DNA of 64,000 nt. It comes from Gnetum montanum. Lineage: Eukaryota > Streptophyta > Gnetopsida > Gnetales > Gnetaceae. A model generated the notes under the pieces. That model had not been told where the DNA came from and did no database searches. It saw only the letters and a program-made list of their open reading frames with translations. This document shows, piece after piece, positions 22,250 to 35,459 of this stretch. Made by a program: the position numbers and the translations under genes. Within the stretch, counting starts at the first letter, position 1, and every line of letters starts with the position of its first letter. Location: NCBI GenBank assembly GCA_015680685.1, contig MNCI01011128.1, positions 1,084,934 through 1,148,933 of the forward strand, given 5' to 3'.

Positions 22250-23927
22250 GAACACACTCTTATATTTATTTTTTGAGGAAAGGTTTGGTCATTTCTATAA
22301 CAAGAGAGGTAAACTCACAAATAAGCAATTACAATAATACTATCATCATCGAGGATTAAATATCATCTAGCAAAATAGATTAACACCTAGACTAATCAAA
22401 AAGCCCTAGGCATTCCTATTGGGTAACTAAAAATAGTCATGTACAACATTATAAAGTTCATTTAAAATAGAGGGTACGCATATTCATAGATGCAAAAGAA
22501 CACATAGTTTATGAGCCCCACATTTGCTCATCTTGCAACGAGTCATGAGTGTTAAATGCCATCATCATGCATTCATGGATGTTTTTACACAAGTGAAAGT
22601 TGGCGAATGCTTTTGAGACACATTTATAAGGAAAGTTCAAACACTTTGAAAAGTGAGAGCATTTCACTCAAGCCAAATCTACCAAGGTAACCTTCATCCA
22701 TAATGAAATATCATGCATGTGGCTTTGAATGATGGATCTTTCTATAATCATTACCCAACATTGATCCCACAGGACCTTAGTTCACATACATGCAAATCAA
22801 CCTACAACATTTTTAAACAAACATTCCTTCAAAAAGTATGTCACAATTTCAATCTCCTTGTAGCAAAGTATACACCAGGAAACCATGGCAAAACCCTATC
22901 ACTAGAGTTTCTCTTAAGCAAGCATTGCATGATGAGCTAACATCCAAGTGAAAAACATCACCTTTAATTGACAATGCAACCTCCAAATAAAGCTCCATCC
23001 CTCTACTTTGGCAAAGGATTACCTATAAAGATATGAGATACACTATCTACGGTTTTTTGAAGCATAATGTATGGTATCTTCATGGGTTGAATTAGTAGGG
23101 CCCTATCTTACAAGGATGTCAAGAATTTTTGTAAATTGGCCATGTCTATTATCATCATGAAAGACTAATGGAATTCTCCACTACCTCTTACTGAACCAAT
23201 CCTTTACATGTGCCCCTAGACCTCAACATAGTAGGATGACTACTTCGGAAAATGCTTTCCCAATGATTTTGCGATGAGCTTATTCTATCAAAAGTCCTTC
23301 CATCAAAATGTTTGCTTCCCCAAATTCCCAATGCCAAAGCAATTGAAGGAAAGTTCATCCTCTCCTAATTATTTCCCATATCTATAATGCTCTAACTAGA
23401 TTTAACTTATTTGTGAAAGATACAAACATATCTTTCTAAGAGGCTAGCTTCTTCATCTTTTCCAATATTCCTTTTCAACTGTTAATTGATTTTCATCTGC
23501 AATATAGAGGTTGTCCTAAATAGGTAGTTACAAGTGAGCCAATAACATACCTAAAAATATGCCTAATATACTTAAACTTTTCTATTGAGCACTGCACATG
23601 AAAAGGCTTTGTATTATTTCAATTGACTTCTAGCCCTGTTGACTAACAAACTCCATTCAACACCTACAACACCTTTCTAGCCTCAAGGATAGATGCCAAG
23701 AAAAAAATCATTGTGTCATCTACATATTGAAGAGTACAAAGGTTCCATGGAAACGAGGACATGATATTCAACCTTCTAATCCATCTGCAAATTTTATTAG
23801 AAACAATAGTAAATAAATATGATGATAAAGGATCACCTTGCCAAAGGTTCCACCCTAGGAAAAATTACTAAGATATCTATCCATTCAAAGAAACTTGAAA
23901 TCTAATTGTAGAAAGACTGAACCTAAT
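22250..23927 (-). pseudogene. LINE (L1-type) reverse transcriptase, 3' part
   Basis: On the minus strand at about 23830-23760 the sequence reads QGDPLSSYLFTIVSN, and near 23700 LQYVDDTMIFF, the L1 RT palm motifs (GDPLSP-like and F/YADD). Below that runs the C-terminal region. The frame is broken by many stops and shifts. The N-terminal half continues at 33040-34150 beyond element C. Confidence 0.8.
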
Positions 23928-24786
23928 TGATGAGTGGCTAGGTACGCCTACACTCAACCATATGAATACAAGTGTGTATGCATGATCTAGTTGAATTCTG
24001 TAAACGAATAGTGGTGGTATCTAGATAGTTACACGTTGATCGTAGTTTGTTGTCTTCCCACTTGGACTAGTATTTTCTTTGTCACATATGGTTTAGTCCA
24101 GAGTGAGGTGAATGATGGAATCCTAAACTAATGCTACTAATGATGGAAAATAATCTTGACTTAAGGTAATAGGAAATAAAAAATGAAATCTAAACTAGCC
24201 TAAGTGCGATGAGCATCCATCCTTAATCATCCGTGCACATCTTGGACCTCATGTACTACTTCTAAGATTACCAAGCACACATTACTTGAGCACTCCTAGA
24301 TACGCTACTGGGTTACCAAGTAGTTACACTTAAATGTTCATGATTAAGTTGTACACATTCCACGTTAATCAACAAGAAGTGTAAATGACAATAAAGGAAA
24401 TATAACCTAAAAAGAAAATGATAAATAATTAACAATTAAAGTAATTAAAAGCTAAGTGAATGCTGCAATGATGGAGCAATCTCAATCTTTATTGTCGATC
24501 ATGTGTGTTTCCAAGTACATCACACTCGAACAAAGGTTCCATACAATTACAAGCATCACACTGTGAGCATGCACTAGGAAAAGAATTGAAAACTAACAGA
24601 AAACTAACAAAAAGACTCTACCCTAAGACTTTCCAACTCTCCCCCTTCTTGTGCACCTGACTGTTGTATTTATAGGCCTACATAGGAATCACGATATTGT
24701 GTATTCAATATCATTATCCAAGCTACAATATCACGTACCCAATATTGAGGATCTGATATCAAGGCCTAGCAAACCACGATTCATCA
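23928..24786 (-). repeat. 3' LTR of element C
   Basis: The plus-strand edges are TGATGAGTGG and GATTCATCA. TATA (TATTTATA) is at 24667-24674 and the degenerate GATATC cluster at about 24690-24770. The adjoining TACCCCTACAACTGA is the reverse of a purine tract. Confidence 0.88.
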
Positions 24787-24972
24787 TACCCCTACAACTG
24801 AATAACAACTCACCCTCGAGTCAAAAAAAATGAGAACGAGTTCAATTGATTACATAGTGGATAGGTATGGAATTATTGACTAACTAGCAATTACTCATGC
24901 TACAGTGGAGGATTGAAAAAAATGAAATTGAAACACAAACATAGAATTACAAAAGACAAAATTTTTTGGAAC

Positions 24973-27774
24973 TCATGTGGTTCCTAGTGATGGTAGCTCC
25001 TCCATGGGCCTCTTCCCCTTATCTTGTGCTCCAGGCTTTGGAAATGAATGTATCTGAAGCATTGCCTAAAGATTTTCTTCTTTGGTCTGCGGATCCTGTG
25101 CCATCTCTGCTAATGCTCCAATGTTTGATGGAGTTGGCACCTCCCATGGGCATGGTAGTTGCGGGAACATTTGATTGGTCTTGACATACCAAGCTACAAA
25201 CAGCCGTCATTCCTTTTCATAGGTTCTAGCTTTGTCCTTGCATTCTTGGTAGTTTGTGAGCCATCAAGCCAAATCTGCCGCAACATCCTTCTATGCTTGG
25301 TAGCTAGTCTTGACCACCTCTAATTCAAAATTTGCTACTTCTAATCTCTGCAATGTTTTCTTATGTTCAACAAATTCTGTCTCATATTTAACATAGGTGG
25401 CTGCTACTTGTTTCTCTAATTCTATCCATGGGCATCCTGCTATCAACATGGCTAAGTTGGCATACTACAGGTTTGCCAACTCCATGTACTCTGTGAGATA
25501 TTGTATTTGCAAGTCCTAGCTTTTTAGTTTTGTTTGGTGGGCAAAGGCATAAGTATCCAATATGGCCTGCCAATCAGCGTTTTGAGCATTAAGGGTGTTA
25601 ATATGGCCTTTGGCCATATGAATTTATTTTTCAATCACCTATTTGTGCATCCCCACCTAATCTCTGAAATGCTCCGTGAGCTTCTCATGTCTCTTGGCAT
25701 CATTCTGCCATACACTTATTTCTATTATCATCTTCTGGCGGATCGTGCGTACCTCCTCCATTGAGAGGGTTCTATTCTCTTTGGCCAAGTGATTCATATC
25801 CTAGTTGACCCTTATTAATTATTCTCGCAATTGCTAAAAATTTTCCTAAAGAACATTCTTTTGTTTTTTTACTATGGTTAATCAGAGATTTTCAGCGGTA
25901 AGGTGTTTATGTTCCTCTTGTGAGGCCTTGAGTGCTTTGGCATGTGCATATGTTTAAGCTTGTGCCTTAAAACCATCCCAATTAGCCTTCTCTTTTTCCT
26001 TTGCCACTTTTTTATTCTCTTCCAATAATTTAGTTAGCTACTCTATCTGAAAGGATTCTAGCTGGTCTACAGGGATGAATTGGGATGGATCCCACTATGC
26101 AGCTTGTAGGGTGACGAGCTTTTCTTAGAGCCTTTTGAACTCCTCCTCTGCATGTTCAACCCTAACCTCTTCCATGACCAGCTTCCCTTTTGTAGAGATG
26201 AGGTCTAACTGTGTTGCTATGACATCTTGAGGAATGTCAAACAAGGACATCATCACTTGTCCTGTTTGTAGCAACCAATCTAGAACATCCTCATGATTTG
26301 CAGGAGTCATTGAGGGATTGGCCAAGGTTTGAGCATTGCATGCTCTCGTAAAATCCACCGATGGCACAACAAGGACATTAAACGATTCTTTGATGTGATT
26401 TTTGACCACTTCTACTACTCCTGCTGCATCCTGGTGTTGCATGACCACTACTATGGCACATTCACTAGTTTCTAATTACACTTGAAAAGATGCAATGTTT
26501 CCAGAGATCTGTTGTGACCAGTGTGATTCCCCTCCTCCTGTTTGGATAGACACCTTACCCCATGCATGATCAATTGAGATTGTGGATTGTACAGCATCAT
26601 CAATGACCCTAAAGAGATTTTCTTCATCATGGCTTCCCCAACTGACCGATTCAGTGATGGCCCTGAGATGGCTCATCGATAGTCAATAGTCCTAAAGTAG
26701 TGGTGGCAGTTGGTCTTGTTAGCCTGTAGGTTTTGTGCTAGGCCATGCTTCCTATTTTTGACTGAGACTTGTATTTAGAATTTGGCTAGGCCCTTCAGTT
26801 TCAGGCACAGTGGGCCCCATCATATGTTCTTACTTAGGCTTCAGTGTCTCACTAGCACTTTTTCTTAGGGTTGGTGGCTTCAGTAATTTAGCAAATGAGG
26901 CATTTTGAGCCTTTCTGGGGATGTCATTGGTGTACCCCAAAATTCCCGCACATTGGTACAACTTCCTAATTAGGCAAGGAAAAGGCAAGGCAAACTTCCT
27001 TATCTTACGTTCTTCAAACCACATTAAAATTTCTATAAGATATAGATGGGGAAGGTTGGCATCAACCTTGCCCATCAAGATGGCACTTCCTCTAGCCACA
27101 TAGGTGGAAATTCTGTTCAATCCTTTTTTTGGGAAAATGTGATATGTGCCAATTTTGAAGTAGATCCTCTCTTCAAGTGTGAGCTCTCCATATGCCTCAT
27201 CCTCCTTGTTGTATGCCCTTTTTAACCATATCTTGTGCACATCCACATCAGAGCTAGTAGACAAGTGAGCAACCTTGGGCCTTGTATTCAAAAGATTCAA
27301 CACTTACGAAATGGCCTTGGTACAGAAATCAATAGAAATACCACCAATATCAATGGTGGTGCCTTCTTCCTTGTTGTGCCAAAATTGGTACATCTCCCCC
27401 AAGTACCAATCACCACTCTCAAAGAAAATAGGCCATAGTGGAGACCCTTTAAGTTGGTCTCTGACTACCGCAAGAACAAATTCAGTAAAAGGTCCAAAAT
27501 TAAGTTCCATAATCACAGCTACTAACGTGGGCCTTTCACAAATTTCCTAAACACATTCTAGAGACAACGTAAGATGTTGTCCCTATATAGGTGCCCTTCC
27601 ATCTCCACCTTCGACATGCCCCAATTGTGTAATAATAGAAGGTTACTGATGAATGCTGAATGATTATGCCTCTTGCTCTATATGTTCTTCAAGAGGCGCT
27701 TGGCCTCTACCTCTCCTTGGTCGTTTCAATGCACCCTGAGAGGGTCCTCCTTGTTTTCCTTGTTTAGGGGTCAT
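24973..27774 (-). pseudogene. ORF3: extra Athila-type ORF (element C)
   Basis: The frame opens at ATG 27774 and stays in phase for 934 codons to TGA at 24975-24973, with internal stops but no net frameshift. The start is a Q/G/R-rich basic stretch. The middle contains LPFPCLIRKLYQCAG (about 26985-26940), resembling the 'putative plant transposon protein' domain, then coiled-coil segments such as VRVEHAEEEFKRL. Near the C-terminus is FPQLPCPWEVPTPSNIG, shared with B and close to A. No membrane segment is seen. It is the best preserved ORF3 in the window; its role is unknown. Confidence 0.7.
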
Positions 27775-28023
27775 TTGCAATCACACAGGACTGATTATCA
27801 GTAAGTCTATTTACAAAATTAGATTAATACCATACTACTTGCCCTTAATAGATTCATTTCTTGCTTAATTTGATTCAAAGTTAAATATTTTCATGAAAAT
27901 TCCCCTAAAAGTTTTGATATTGGACCTAATGTGATTAGGTGACTCCAAAAATTAATTTTCATGGTCTGGGTGAAGAAATAAATTAATTTGGCAAACATTT
28001 TCAACATTTTTAAGGTCACTTAC
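27775..28023 (-). other. Probable intron in the ORF3 leader (element C)
   Basis: A consensus donor AAGG|GTAAGT is at 28023. The 3' end before the ATG reads GTGTGATTGCAA, the same as A except that the terminal AG has become AA, so splicing at this site is probably lost. Confidence 0.5.
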
Positions 28024-28282
28024 CCTTGATAATATCCTTCAAGAAATGATGAATTTTGAAGAAACTATGTGTGCCTTGAAACATACCCTTTCCCCATAAC
28101 TAAGTTAAACACTCTGGGTTTAAGCAAGTTCAATCAGAATGAGAATTGGAGTGTTAATGAGCAAGCTTTTGCTATTTGAATGATAGGTGCACAAGCTAGA
28201 AAATTGGTGGAAGAAAATTTCAACAACTCCCCTCGCATGAACAATGAAAAATGACTTTGACATGTAAGGGGGGTGGGGATCC

Positions 28283-28315
28283 ATATATATAGTTTTTGTG
28301 GATGCGATATCGCAT
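28283..28315 (-). promoter_or_regulatory. Putative internal promoter upstream of ORF3 (element C)
   Basis: The perfect 14 bp palindrome ATGCGATATCGCAT (28302-28315) sits about 12 bp upstream (minus sense) of a TATATATGG box (28283-28291). The palindrome core GATATCG is the motif of this element's LTR promoter. Position relative to ORF3 matches the internal block of element A. Activity is inferred. Confidence 0.55.
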
Positions 28316-29725
28316 ACTCGCTAGTGTGAACCCTTTGAAAATAGGGTACTTGACATAATTGACAAATCTTTGAATTTCCAAGGTCAAAAATAAAGGATTT
28401 AAGGTTAATTTGAAAGATCGAGGGTAACATTGAAGAGACCTAAAGGCACCAAAAGTGTAATGAAGTGGAATTTGACAATGAAGTTCGTGAATAGGGTGAG
28501 GAAAAAGGACATGTAGTGGTGCACAGGAATGTTTGAATTAAAATGATGATAAAGGAAAGAATAACTTTAGCAATGTAGTACTTGAAGGGTATAAGATGAT
28601 GTGATGATGATGTGTGATGAGTGCAAATTATAGGAGTTAACGCAAGTGGGTCCTCCCCAAAGTAGGTTCCTACCTATCATGCCCTTACATAACCATACTG
28701 CAAAATGTCCGTAGGCACTAAAAGGGTTAAATGTAATCCACACCAGTGCAACAAAACACACACATGTAAATACCACCATGATGAGGTATGAATTCTATGC
28801 AACACAAGACACAAGTCAAAAATACATGGATAGTGAGATGAGACAAATCGTAGAAGGGATTGCAAAGATCGGGACATGAGGTGACTGACCCTGGGTACAA
28901 TGAATCTTGAGTGTATGGCATGATTAATGTGTCATTAGCCCATCGCTCCAAAATCAAGACCAAGTCCATTCCTCCAATTAGTGACATCGCATTGTTTCAT
29001 CCAATGATGGACAACCATAATAGCACCATGATAGCAAGGTGTATGATCACTTGGCATTTTGTCCAAGGGAGGAGTGTTTTAAGTTTTTTTTGTGGCATGT
29101 TCTTCTTTGATCTTTTCTTTGATGTTTTCTTTTCCTTTCTTCTTTCCTTCTTCTAGCTACTTTGGCACTTGTCCTTCCCAACAATGAACCAAAGAAGTCA
29201 CCAATCTTTAGGCATGGGTGCATGTCTTTCAGGTGGGACCCCTAGAACAGCATTGAGTTTCTTTATTGAGTGCCTTTATTAATCTTACTTCCATTTTTTG
29301 TTAGATCTACAAGGACCTTAGTACAACTCGGCTGCATGATAGCACCTACAGATGTCACCAAAGAGAATCCACAAGTCCCCTTGATCTCACACCCTGGTCA
29401 TTCCCTCTTAGTCCATCATTTTTCACTTTTGGCATAATGAGCACAAAATTACTTTAAGTTGTAATAATGACAAGAATATCATCGTACCTAGAGTAGAACC
29501 TCTTATTAATAGAATGGGTGGGTGGATGTTGTGGATTCACTATCGAAATAATTAATCACCTGAGACGTAATACCATAGAACAACACCTCGACCAATGAGT
29601 CACATGAGTATTTTATTCACCGATGAGATTACCCTCAAAAAGATAAAACAAAAATTTGAAAATGAAGAATTGGAAAAAAAATTGTAAAATCAAAGAAAAG
29701 GAAAAACATTTACTAATTTTGCTTG
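28316..29725 (-). other. Conserved noncoding block (element C)
   Basis: The stem-loop is at 28636-28693 and the conserved 20-mer at 29375-29394 (minus: GGGTGTGAGATCAAGGGGAC). The rest aligns by eye with the 17544-18750 block of element B, including the segment before the hairpin. No coding potential is supported. Confidence 0.65.
28636..28693 (-). promoter_or_regulatory. Conserved stem-loop, element C copy
   Basis: Minus-strand arms GTTATGTAAG and CTTGCGTTAAC pair with two G-U wobbles and one bulge. The loop contains CTACTTTGGGGAGGACCCA. Confidence 0.55.
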
Positions 29726-32059
29726 TTAGAATGGGGGATATCCCCCATAACTAATTCTTTGAGTATGGCTAGAATTAAAAAATGGAAAATTTGGATCCAG
29801 GCATGTTGGAAATATTGGGATCTAGTCATATCCAAACCATTGGGTGTCTTTTTATGTGGTGGTTGGAATGTACCCAAATTAGGGTTCACACACTTCATTA
29901 AAGTTGGCATAGTGGGGCAAATTATAAGATTTGGTCATGTGATAAGGAGTTGACCCACTATGGCACCTTTGATCGTAAGATGGTATGCAAGGATCGATAT
30001 GTCTCCCTATGTGGTTATATTCATTAGGCTACATGGTTTTTGGAGCATTAATTGATAGCCCAGATAGAGTAATAGGAGGCATTAAGTTCGAGGGGGAAGA
30101 TGCATCACAACGCTGGACTTATGCTAAGTTGGTGGATGCAATGGTTTTATAATTGTGTTATCTCTTTCTACAATCATGCCTAAAGAAAGGATGCTTTCAA
30201 CATTGTGAAGGACCTCAATTGCTATTGATAGTAGCAGCATAAGTAACGTTTTTGGGTTGGTGTTGTGGTGCAAAGCCTTCTAGAACAACTGGTGGTGATG
30301 TAGAAGGACGTTAATGATGAGGATAATGAGGGAGAGGAGAAGTGTAAGGAACATGAGCTGGTGATCTTGTTGGAGAGGACATGGGTTGATAGTACTCAGG
30401 AGAATAATAACGATGAGGTGAAGTAGAGGATGTTGACCTAGTTGGGAAAATAGAATGCTGAACATAATAAGTGCTTAGGTTCAGATGGTATGAAAGATGT
30501 GACCAATTGGATGGTGGCCTCCCCCACAACTGGGGATTTTGCCACTGTGGTTGAATACGATATTTCTATACAAAGTCTAGATGTAACATTCCTCACCAAT
30601 GCTCGTGTAAATGTGACAAGATTAGGCATTGGCCTTTGGGGTGATCATACAAGCAAACGTCACATTGATACGTATGATTTATAGTTGAGCTCCTATCCTT
30701 ATTTTCTTCAACCCTTCTTTCTGTTTGTCGCATGGTGTCCTGTCCTATTTCTCGGTTTGGCATGGTTCCACCTCTAATAATGTTGGCATATTCTCCAAAT
30801 TTTTCATGTACCCATTCCATCATCTTATTGATCTTTGCCTCAATTTCATCTAGTGATTGTAGTATTGGCAAATATGGAGATTCCACCTCCTTGGGATGAG
30901 TTGATTTCTCCTCTTCATGATCATGGACCTTTACTATTTTGATATTTTGGTCCTATTGAGATCTTTTAACATTCTCCCATTTGGCTATTTCCCCTTCTTC
31001 CTTTGCTACCTACTTGATAAGCTCTTGGAATTTTTGGGTTTGTAGTTCATATAGTTGACCTAGGGCATACATTCCTAGGGTCTCCCTTGTTTCATTACGA
31101 AGCCCATCCATGATGTGATACATTACCTTTTCCTTGGAGAACCCATGACCTAGGAAATTTTTTAATAATGAATAATATCTTTCTAAGTCCATGTCCAAGG
31201 GTTCATGTTGCCCTTGTTTCCACTCTTAGATTTATCTCCTCAAGGCTGACACTCTTGCATAGGTTTGATATCTTTCAGTGAAGAGTTCTACCATCATCAG
31301 CCAATTGCGAATTGATTTTGGCTTTAAGGACCTGTACCATACTTTTTCTTGGCCAACGAGTATCATAGGAAAGAGCTTAAGTTTTTTCTACCCATTATCA
31401 ATATTTTTCCATACACAGGAATCATGAAAGACTTGTAAATGATGTTGCGGATCTAAATAATAGCCTCTTGAAAACTTAGGAAAGTTATTTAAATCAAGCC
31501 TAGGTAGATGACTTTCCTTGCGATGCCTATGGGATATTTGAACAACCTCTTGTATATGAATTAGGCTCTTAGTGGCCAGTAGGGGTTCATCATCACTAGG
31601 TAGGTTATGAGTTTGTGAGTTGGGATGATGTTGCCTTCATTCATGTTGGTGTTCCTGACTTTGCTCATGGGCTCGATTTTTATTTCTAGACCGATCCCTT
31701 GAGAGATGGTCATCTGTGGCATGACCTAACATTGAAGGAGCAGAGGAAGAGAAAGAACTAGAAGACTCGTCATGACTTTTGTAAGTCTCCCAATCATCCC
31801 TGGATAAATTCTTGTTAACCATTGGGAAGGTCCTAGGCCTTATGAGCCCCCTCATTCTATGGGATGTCCCATCCTCATTAGAGGTGTCAGAGTTGGATGA
31901 CAAGAGTTCTTGAGTACTGCTGGGGTGTTCATGAACATAGGAGACCCCTGCATAAGATTGATTACTCCAAACTTCGTCTTCATCATCATATATTTCGCTG
32001 GTTCTCGAATGAACTGCCTCACTATTTGTTGCATCATCATAGTCTTGTGAGAGAGACAT
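29726..32059 (-). pseudogene. Gag polyprotein (element C)
   Basis: The frame runs from ATG 32059 (MSLSQDYDDA) to TAA 29728-29726, 778 codons in phase, with several stops. The N-terminal 140 residues are S/D/R-rich. The Gag core (about 31560-31000) includes MDLERYYSLLKNFLGHGF. The zinc knuckle at about 30660-30625 is C-D-V-C-L-Y-D-H-P-K-G-Q-C, i.e. C-x2-C-x3-H-x4-C with all four ligands intact. The tail is P/Y/S-rich. It is homologous to B Gag along its whole length. Confidence 0.87.
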
Positions 32060-32170
32060 TATTGTGAATTGTGTGTGACTTATTTGCAATTATTTTCTTT
32101 CTAAAAGATATATCATCAAGGCTTTCATTACAATGATCTTGAATGATGTAACTACTCTAAATAATTAGCA

Positions 32171-32191
32171 CCATCCTCAACAATGGTGCCA
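32171..32191 (-). promoter_or_regulatory. Primer-binding site of element C
   Basis: The minus strand reads TGGCACCATTGTTGAGGATG one base after the LTR end. It differs from the expected tRNA-Asp complement only by transitions over the first 18 positions. Confidence 0.6.
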
Positions 32192-32192
32192 A

Positions 32193-33039
32193 TGATGAGT
32201 GGCTAGGTACCCCTACACTCAACCATATGAATACAAGCGTGTACGCACGATTCGGTCAAACTCCACAGATGGACTAGTGGTGGTATCTAGATAGTTACAT
32301 GTTGATCGTAGTTCGCTATCTTCCCACCTAGACTAGTATTTGCTTTGTCACGTATGGTTTAGTCCAAAGTGAGGTGAATGATGGAATCCTAAACTAATGC
32401 TACTCCTACAGATGATGGAAAATAATCTTGACTTAAGCTAATAGGTAATAAAAAGTGAAATCTAAGCTAGCCTAAGTGCGATGAGCATCTATCCTTAATC
32501 ATCCATGTGCATCTTGGACCTCATGAACTACTTCTGGGATTACCAAGCGCACATTACTTGAGCACTCCTAGATACGCTACTAGTTACACTTAAATGTTCG
32601 TGATTAAGTTGTACTCATTCCACGTTAATCAACAGGAAGTGTAAATGACAATAAAGGAAATATAAACTAAAAAGACAATGATAAATAATTAATAATTAAC
32701 AATTAAAGTAATTAAAATCTAAGTGAATGCTGCAATGATGGAGTAATCTCAATCTTTATTGCCAATCATGTGTGTGTCCAAGTACATCACACTCGAACAA
32801 AGGTTCCATACAATTACAATCATCACACTGCGAGCATGCACTAGGAAAAGAATTGAAAACTAACTGAAAACTAACAAAAAGACTCTACCCTAAGACTTTC
32901 CAACTCTCCCCCTTCCTGTGCATCCAAATGTTGTATTTATAGGCCTACACAAGAATCATGATATCATGTATTCGATATCATTATCCAGGCTATGATATCA
33001 TGTACCCGATATCGGGGCCTGGCAAACCATGATTCATCA
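32193..33039 (-). repeat. 5' LTR of element C
   Basis: The plus-strand edges are TGATGAGTGG and GATTCATCA. TATA (TATTTATA) is at 32934-32941. The GATATC cluster (about 32955-33020) is better preserved than in the 3' LTR, with CGATATC and GATATCGG words. Confidence 0.88.
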
Positions 33040-34150
33040 CTGATCATATCATAGAACCCTCTACAAAATCCCAACTCCTATAGGATGAAAAGTAAGACAT
33101 CCCAATGCATCTATCATATGCTTTTGATAAATTAAGTTTGAGAAAGAAAATCTCCTATTTTTGAATGTAAGCCCAATGCAAATCCTCATTTGTTATAATG
33201 ACATTATCAATAATGTTCCTCTTAGAGATGAATCCAAATTAATCTACCTCTATGATATTAGGTAGCAAGGGCTTTAGGCAATTCACCAAGAGCTTGAAAA
33301 AAATTTATAAAAACTATTACAAAGATTAATAGTCCTGTAATTTCCTAGGGATTGTACCTCCTCCTTATTGGGTATCAACATAATGAATGTATTATTCCAA
33401 GCTTTGGAAAAATTACCATACTTGAATCCTACTCAAAAAAAGATCCTCAAAATCATTTCCAATGATATTCAAATAGACTTTGATGTATTCAAAGTTCTAT
33501 CCATCTAGCCTAGGCATCTTGTGATTTGGTGCATCAACCACTACTAAACAAATCTCCTCTCTATAGAGTCTTCCTTGTAAGAACTCATTATTAATAGGTG
33601 AAATTAAGCAGGGAATCATACCTTCCAATAGTTCAAGATTAGCCCTCTCATTTTGATCATACAAGTTATGAAAATAGTCAACTACATCCTAGAGATCCTC
33701 TTGGGCATCTAGGGAGAATTTGATCAAAGATCTCTTTTGATTTCTCCTATTTGTAATCATATAGAAGTAGGAAAAATTTTAATCTCCTTTCCTTAGCCAC
33801 CTCTTCTTAGATCATTGTCTCTAGTAGACCTACTCCTCATGAGCCAATGTTCTCACCTATTTCTTTGTCACAACTAAATCTTGCATAATAGAGTCCACTC
33901 CAATAATAAATTTTCTTGTCCCTGGATTAGAACATCTTGTCCAAATAATCTTGCATTGATGGGAGCTATATTTTCATTTGCTACTGAGAACAAAATTGTT
34001 GAAGCATCAAAAGCTTCTCTAATGCTCCATGAGATCCAAGATTAACCTCCTCCAAGTTCCAAATCCACACCAACTTAGTTTGAAAGCATTCCTTAGAAAG
34101 CTAGACATTCTCAAATTTAAAGGTTAATTAATGAGAATTATTCATTGACT
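33040..34150 (-). pseudogene. LINE reverse transcriptase, N-terminal part
   Basis: Near 33780-33720 the minus strand reads WLRKGD.NFSYF followed by an R/N/Q/K stretch, matching the L1 RT motif WLKEGDRNTKFFH. It continues towards the element C junction with GFCRGFYDMI. Together with 22250-23927 it is one LINE split by the insertion. It is heavily mutated. Confidence 0.7.
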
Positions 34151-35459
34151 AAATTCTATTCTAGAATTAAGCTTTTTACTTGTTTAATAGGTGTATATGG
34201 TTTATAACAAGGCATCTATTCACTATTATCATGAAAAGAAATTTAGGTTGAACTATAATATCTAAAAATATTGGTAAAGTATAAATCAAAATGAGAAACA
34301 TAATCACCATCACATTCAATCAAGATGAAGAATTACATAAAAACTACATTTTCATCAATATGATGAGTAAGAGAATGAACATCATACAATAAAACTTCTT
34401 TGATGAAATAAAATAGTAAGACTATTTTGGGGAAGAGGAGATTCATACTAGTAATAAATAAAAAAAATCTACATATTGCACAATGTAATCCTTATCCTCA
34501 TGAATCAGTGAATATGGATTTTTATTAACAATAATATAACTAACTCAAGATGCCAAATTGAATTGTGTTGGATGCCATAAAAAGAACTCAATTTTTTAAA
34601 AGCCATCAATTAGAAAACATAGTATGCACTACAACAATCAACATGGTGCTTACCTGCAACTATAAATCAAAGTAAACTACCATGAATTTTATTGCAAATA
34701 AAAAACAATATAAAAACATATTTAAAATGTCTTAATAAAAATGAAAAACCAAATGAATAAAAGCCTAAAACGTTACAAAGTATGAGAGTAATGAAAAGAA
34801 GCAATAGGAGAGGTCTTCTACTATACCACTAGTAATAAAACCAAACATAAAGACAAAGGGAAAGCTCTACCTAAGTATGCTACTAAAAAGATGAACTCCA
34901 TAAAGTGCAAGTTGAAGGGTATTGAAACTAAAAAAAATGATAAGCAAAATACATTACAAGTTGAAGGCCCCCTAAAATTTAAATCGATTAAAGGAATTTC
35001 AGGCAGTGAAAGAATTGCTAAGTTATATTGACTTCACAAAGAATCAACTAGTAAAATTTGTATTTTTTGGAAAGCTTAGGAAGTTCTCTACAATTTGGAA
35101 AAAGAAAGTACTATAAAAGATATTCAAAAGCTAAGGTTATGTTATGTTCTTTTCAATCTATAAAAAATCATAGTAATTCTAACAATGCAACTTTGAAAGA
35201 TTATAAGTCAAAATTTGTTAAGTTTCTGATGTTAAAATTTTAATAGAAACTTTCCACAAATATTAGCTTTCAAATAAATCTAATATCACATCAAATTGTT
35301 ATGCGATGAGGGATAAATAATCTAATAATTCACTATCATTCCTTCTGTAAAAATTTAGGATTTAGAAAATCTACCAAATCATAAAGCTAATTTCTCCCAA
35401 ACCACACTAGATATTGAACTAAAAGTTTTGCTGCATGTAGCCACATGTTCTAGCTTTTT
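34151..35459. other. AT-rich sequence without recognised genes
   Basis: No coding region is supported. It lies between two LINE copies and may include their 5' regions. Confidence 0.4.

Larger units (their letters stand above)
23928..33039 (-). mobile_element. Element C: non-autonomous Athila-like element with gag and long ORF3
   Basis: LTRs at 23928-24786 (3') and 32193-33039 (5') are flanked by CTAAT and CTGAT, a likely target duplication with one mutation. Inside, in transcription order: primer site, gag (32059-29726), noncoding block, internal promoter, intron, ORF3 (27774-24973), purine tract. Protease, RT, RNase H and integrase are absent. It lies inside a LINE. Confidence 0.88.

Noticed and set aside
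22713-22940. Plus-strand 75-codon frame with similar copies at 35886 and 36089
   Set aside because: The repetition comes from the LINE relics, whose coding strand is minus; conservation is at the DNA level.
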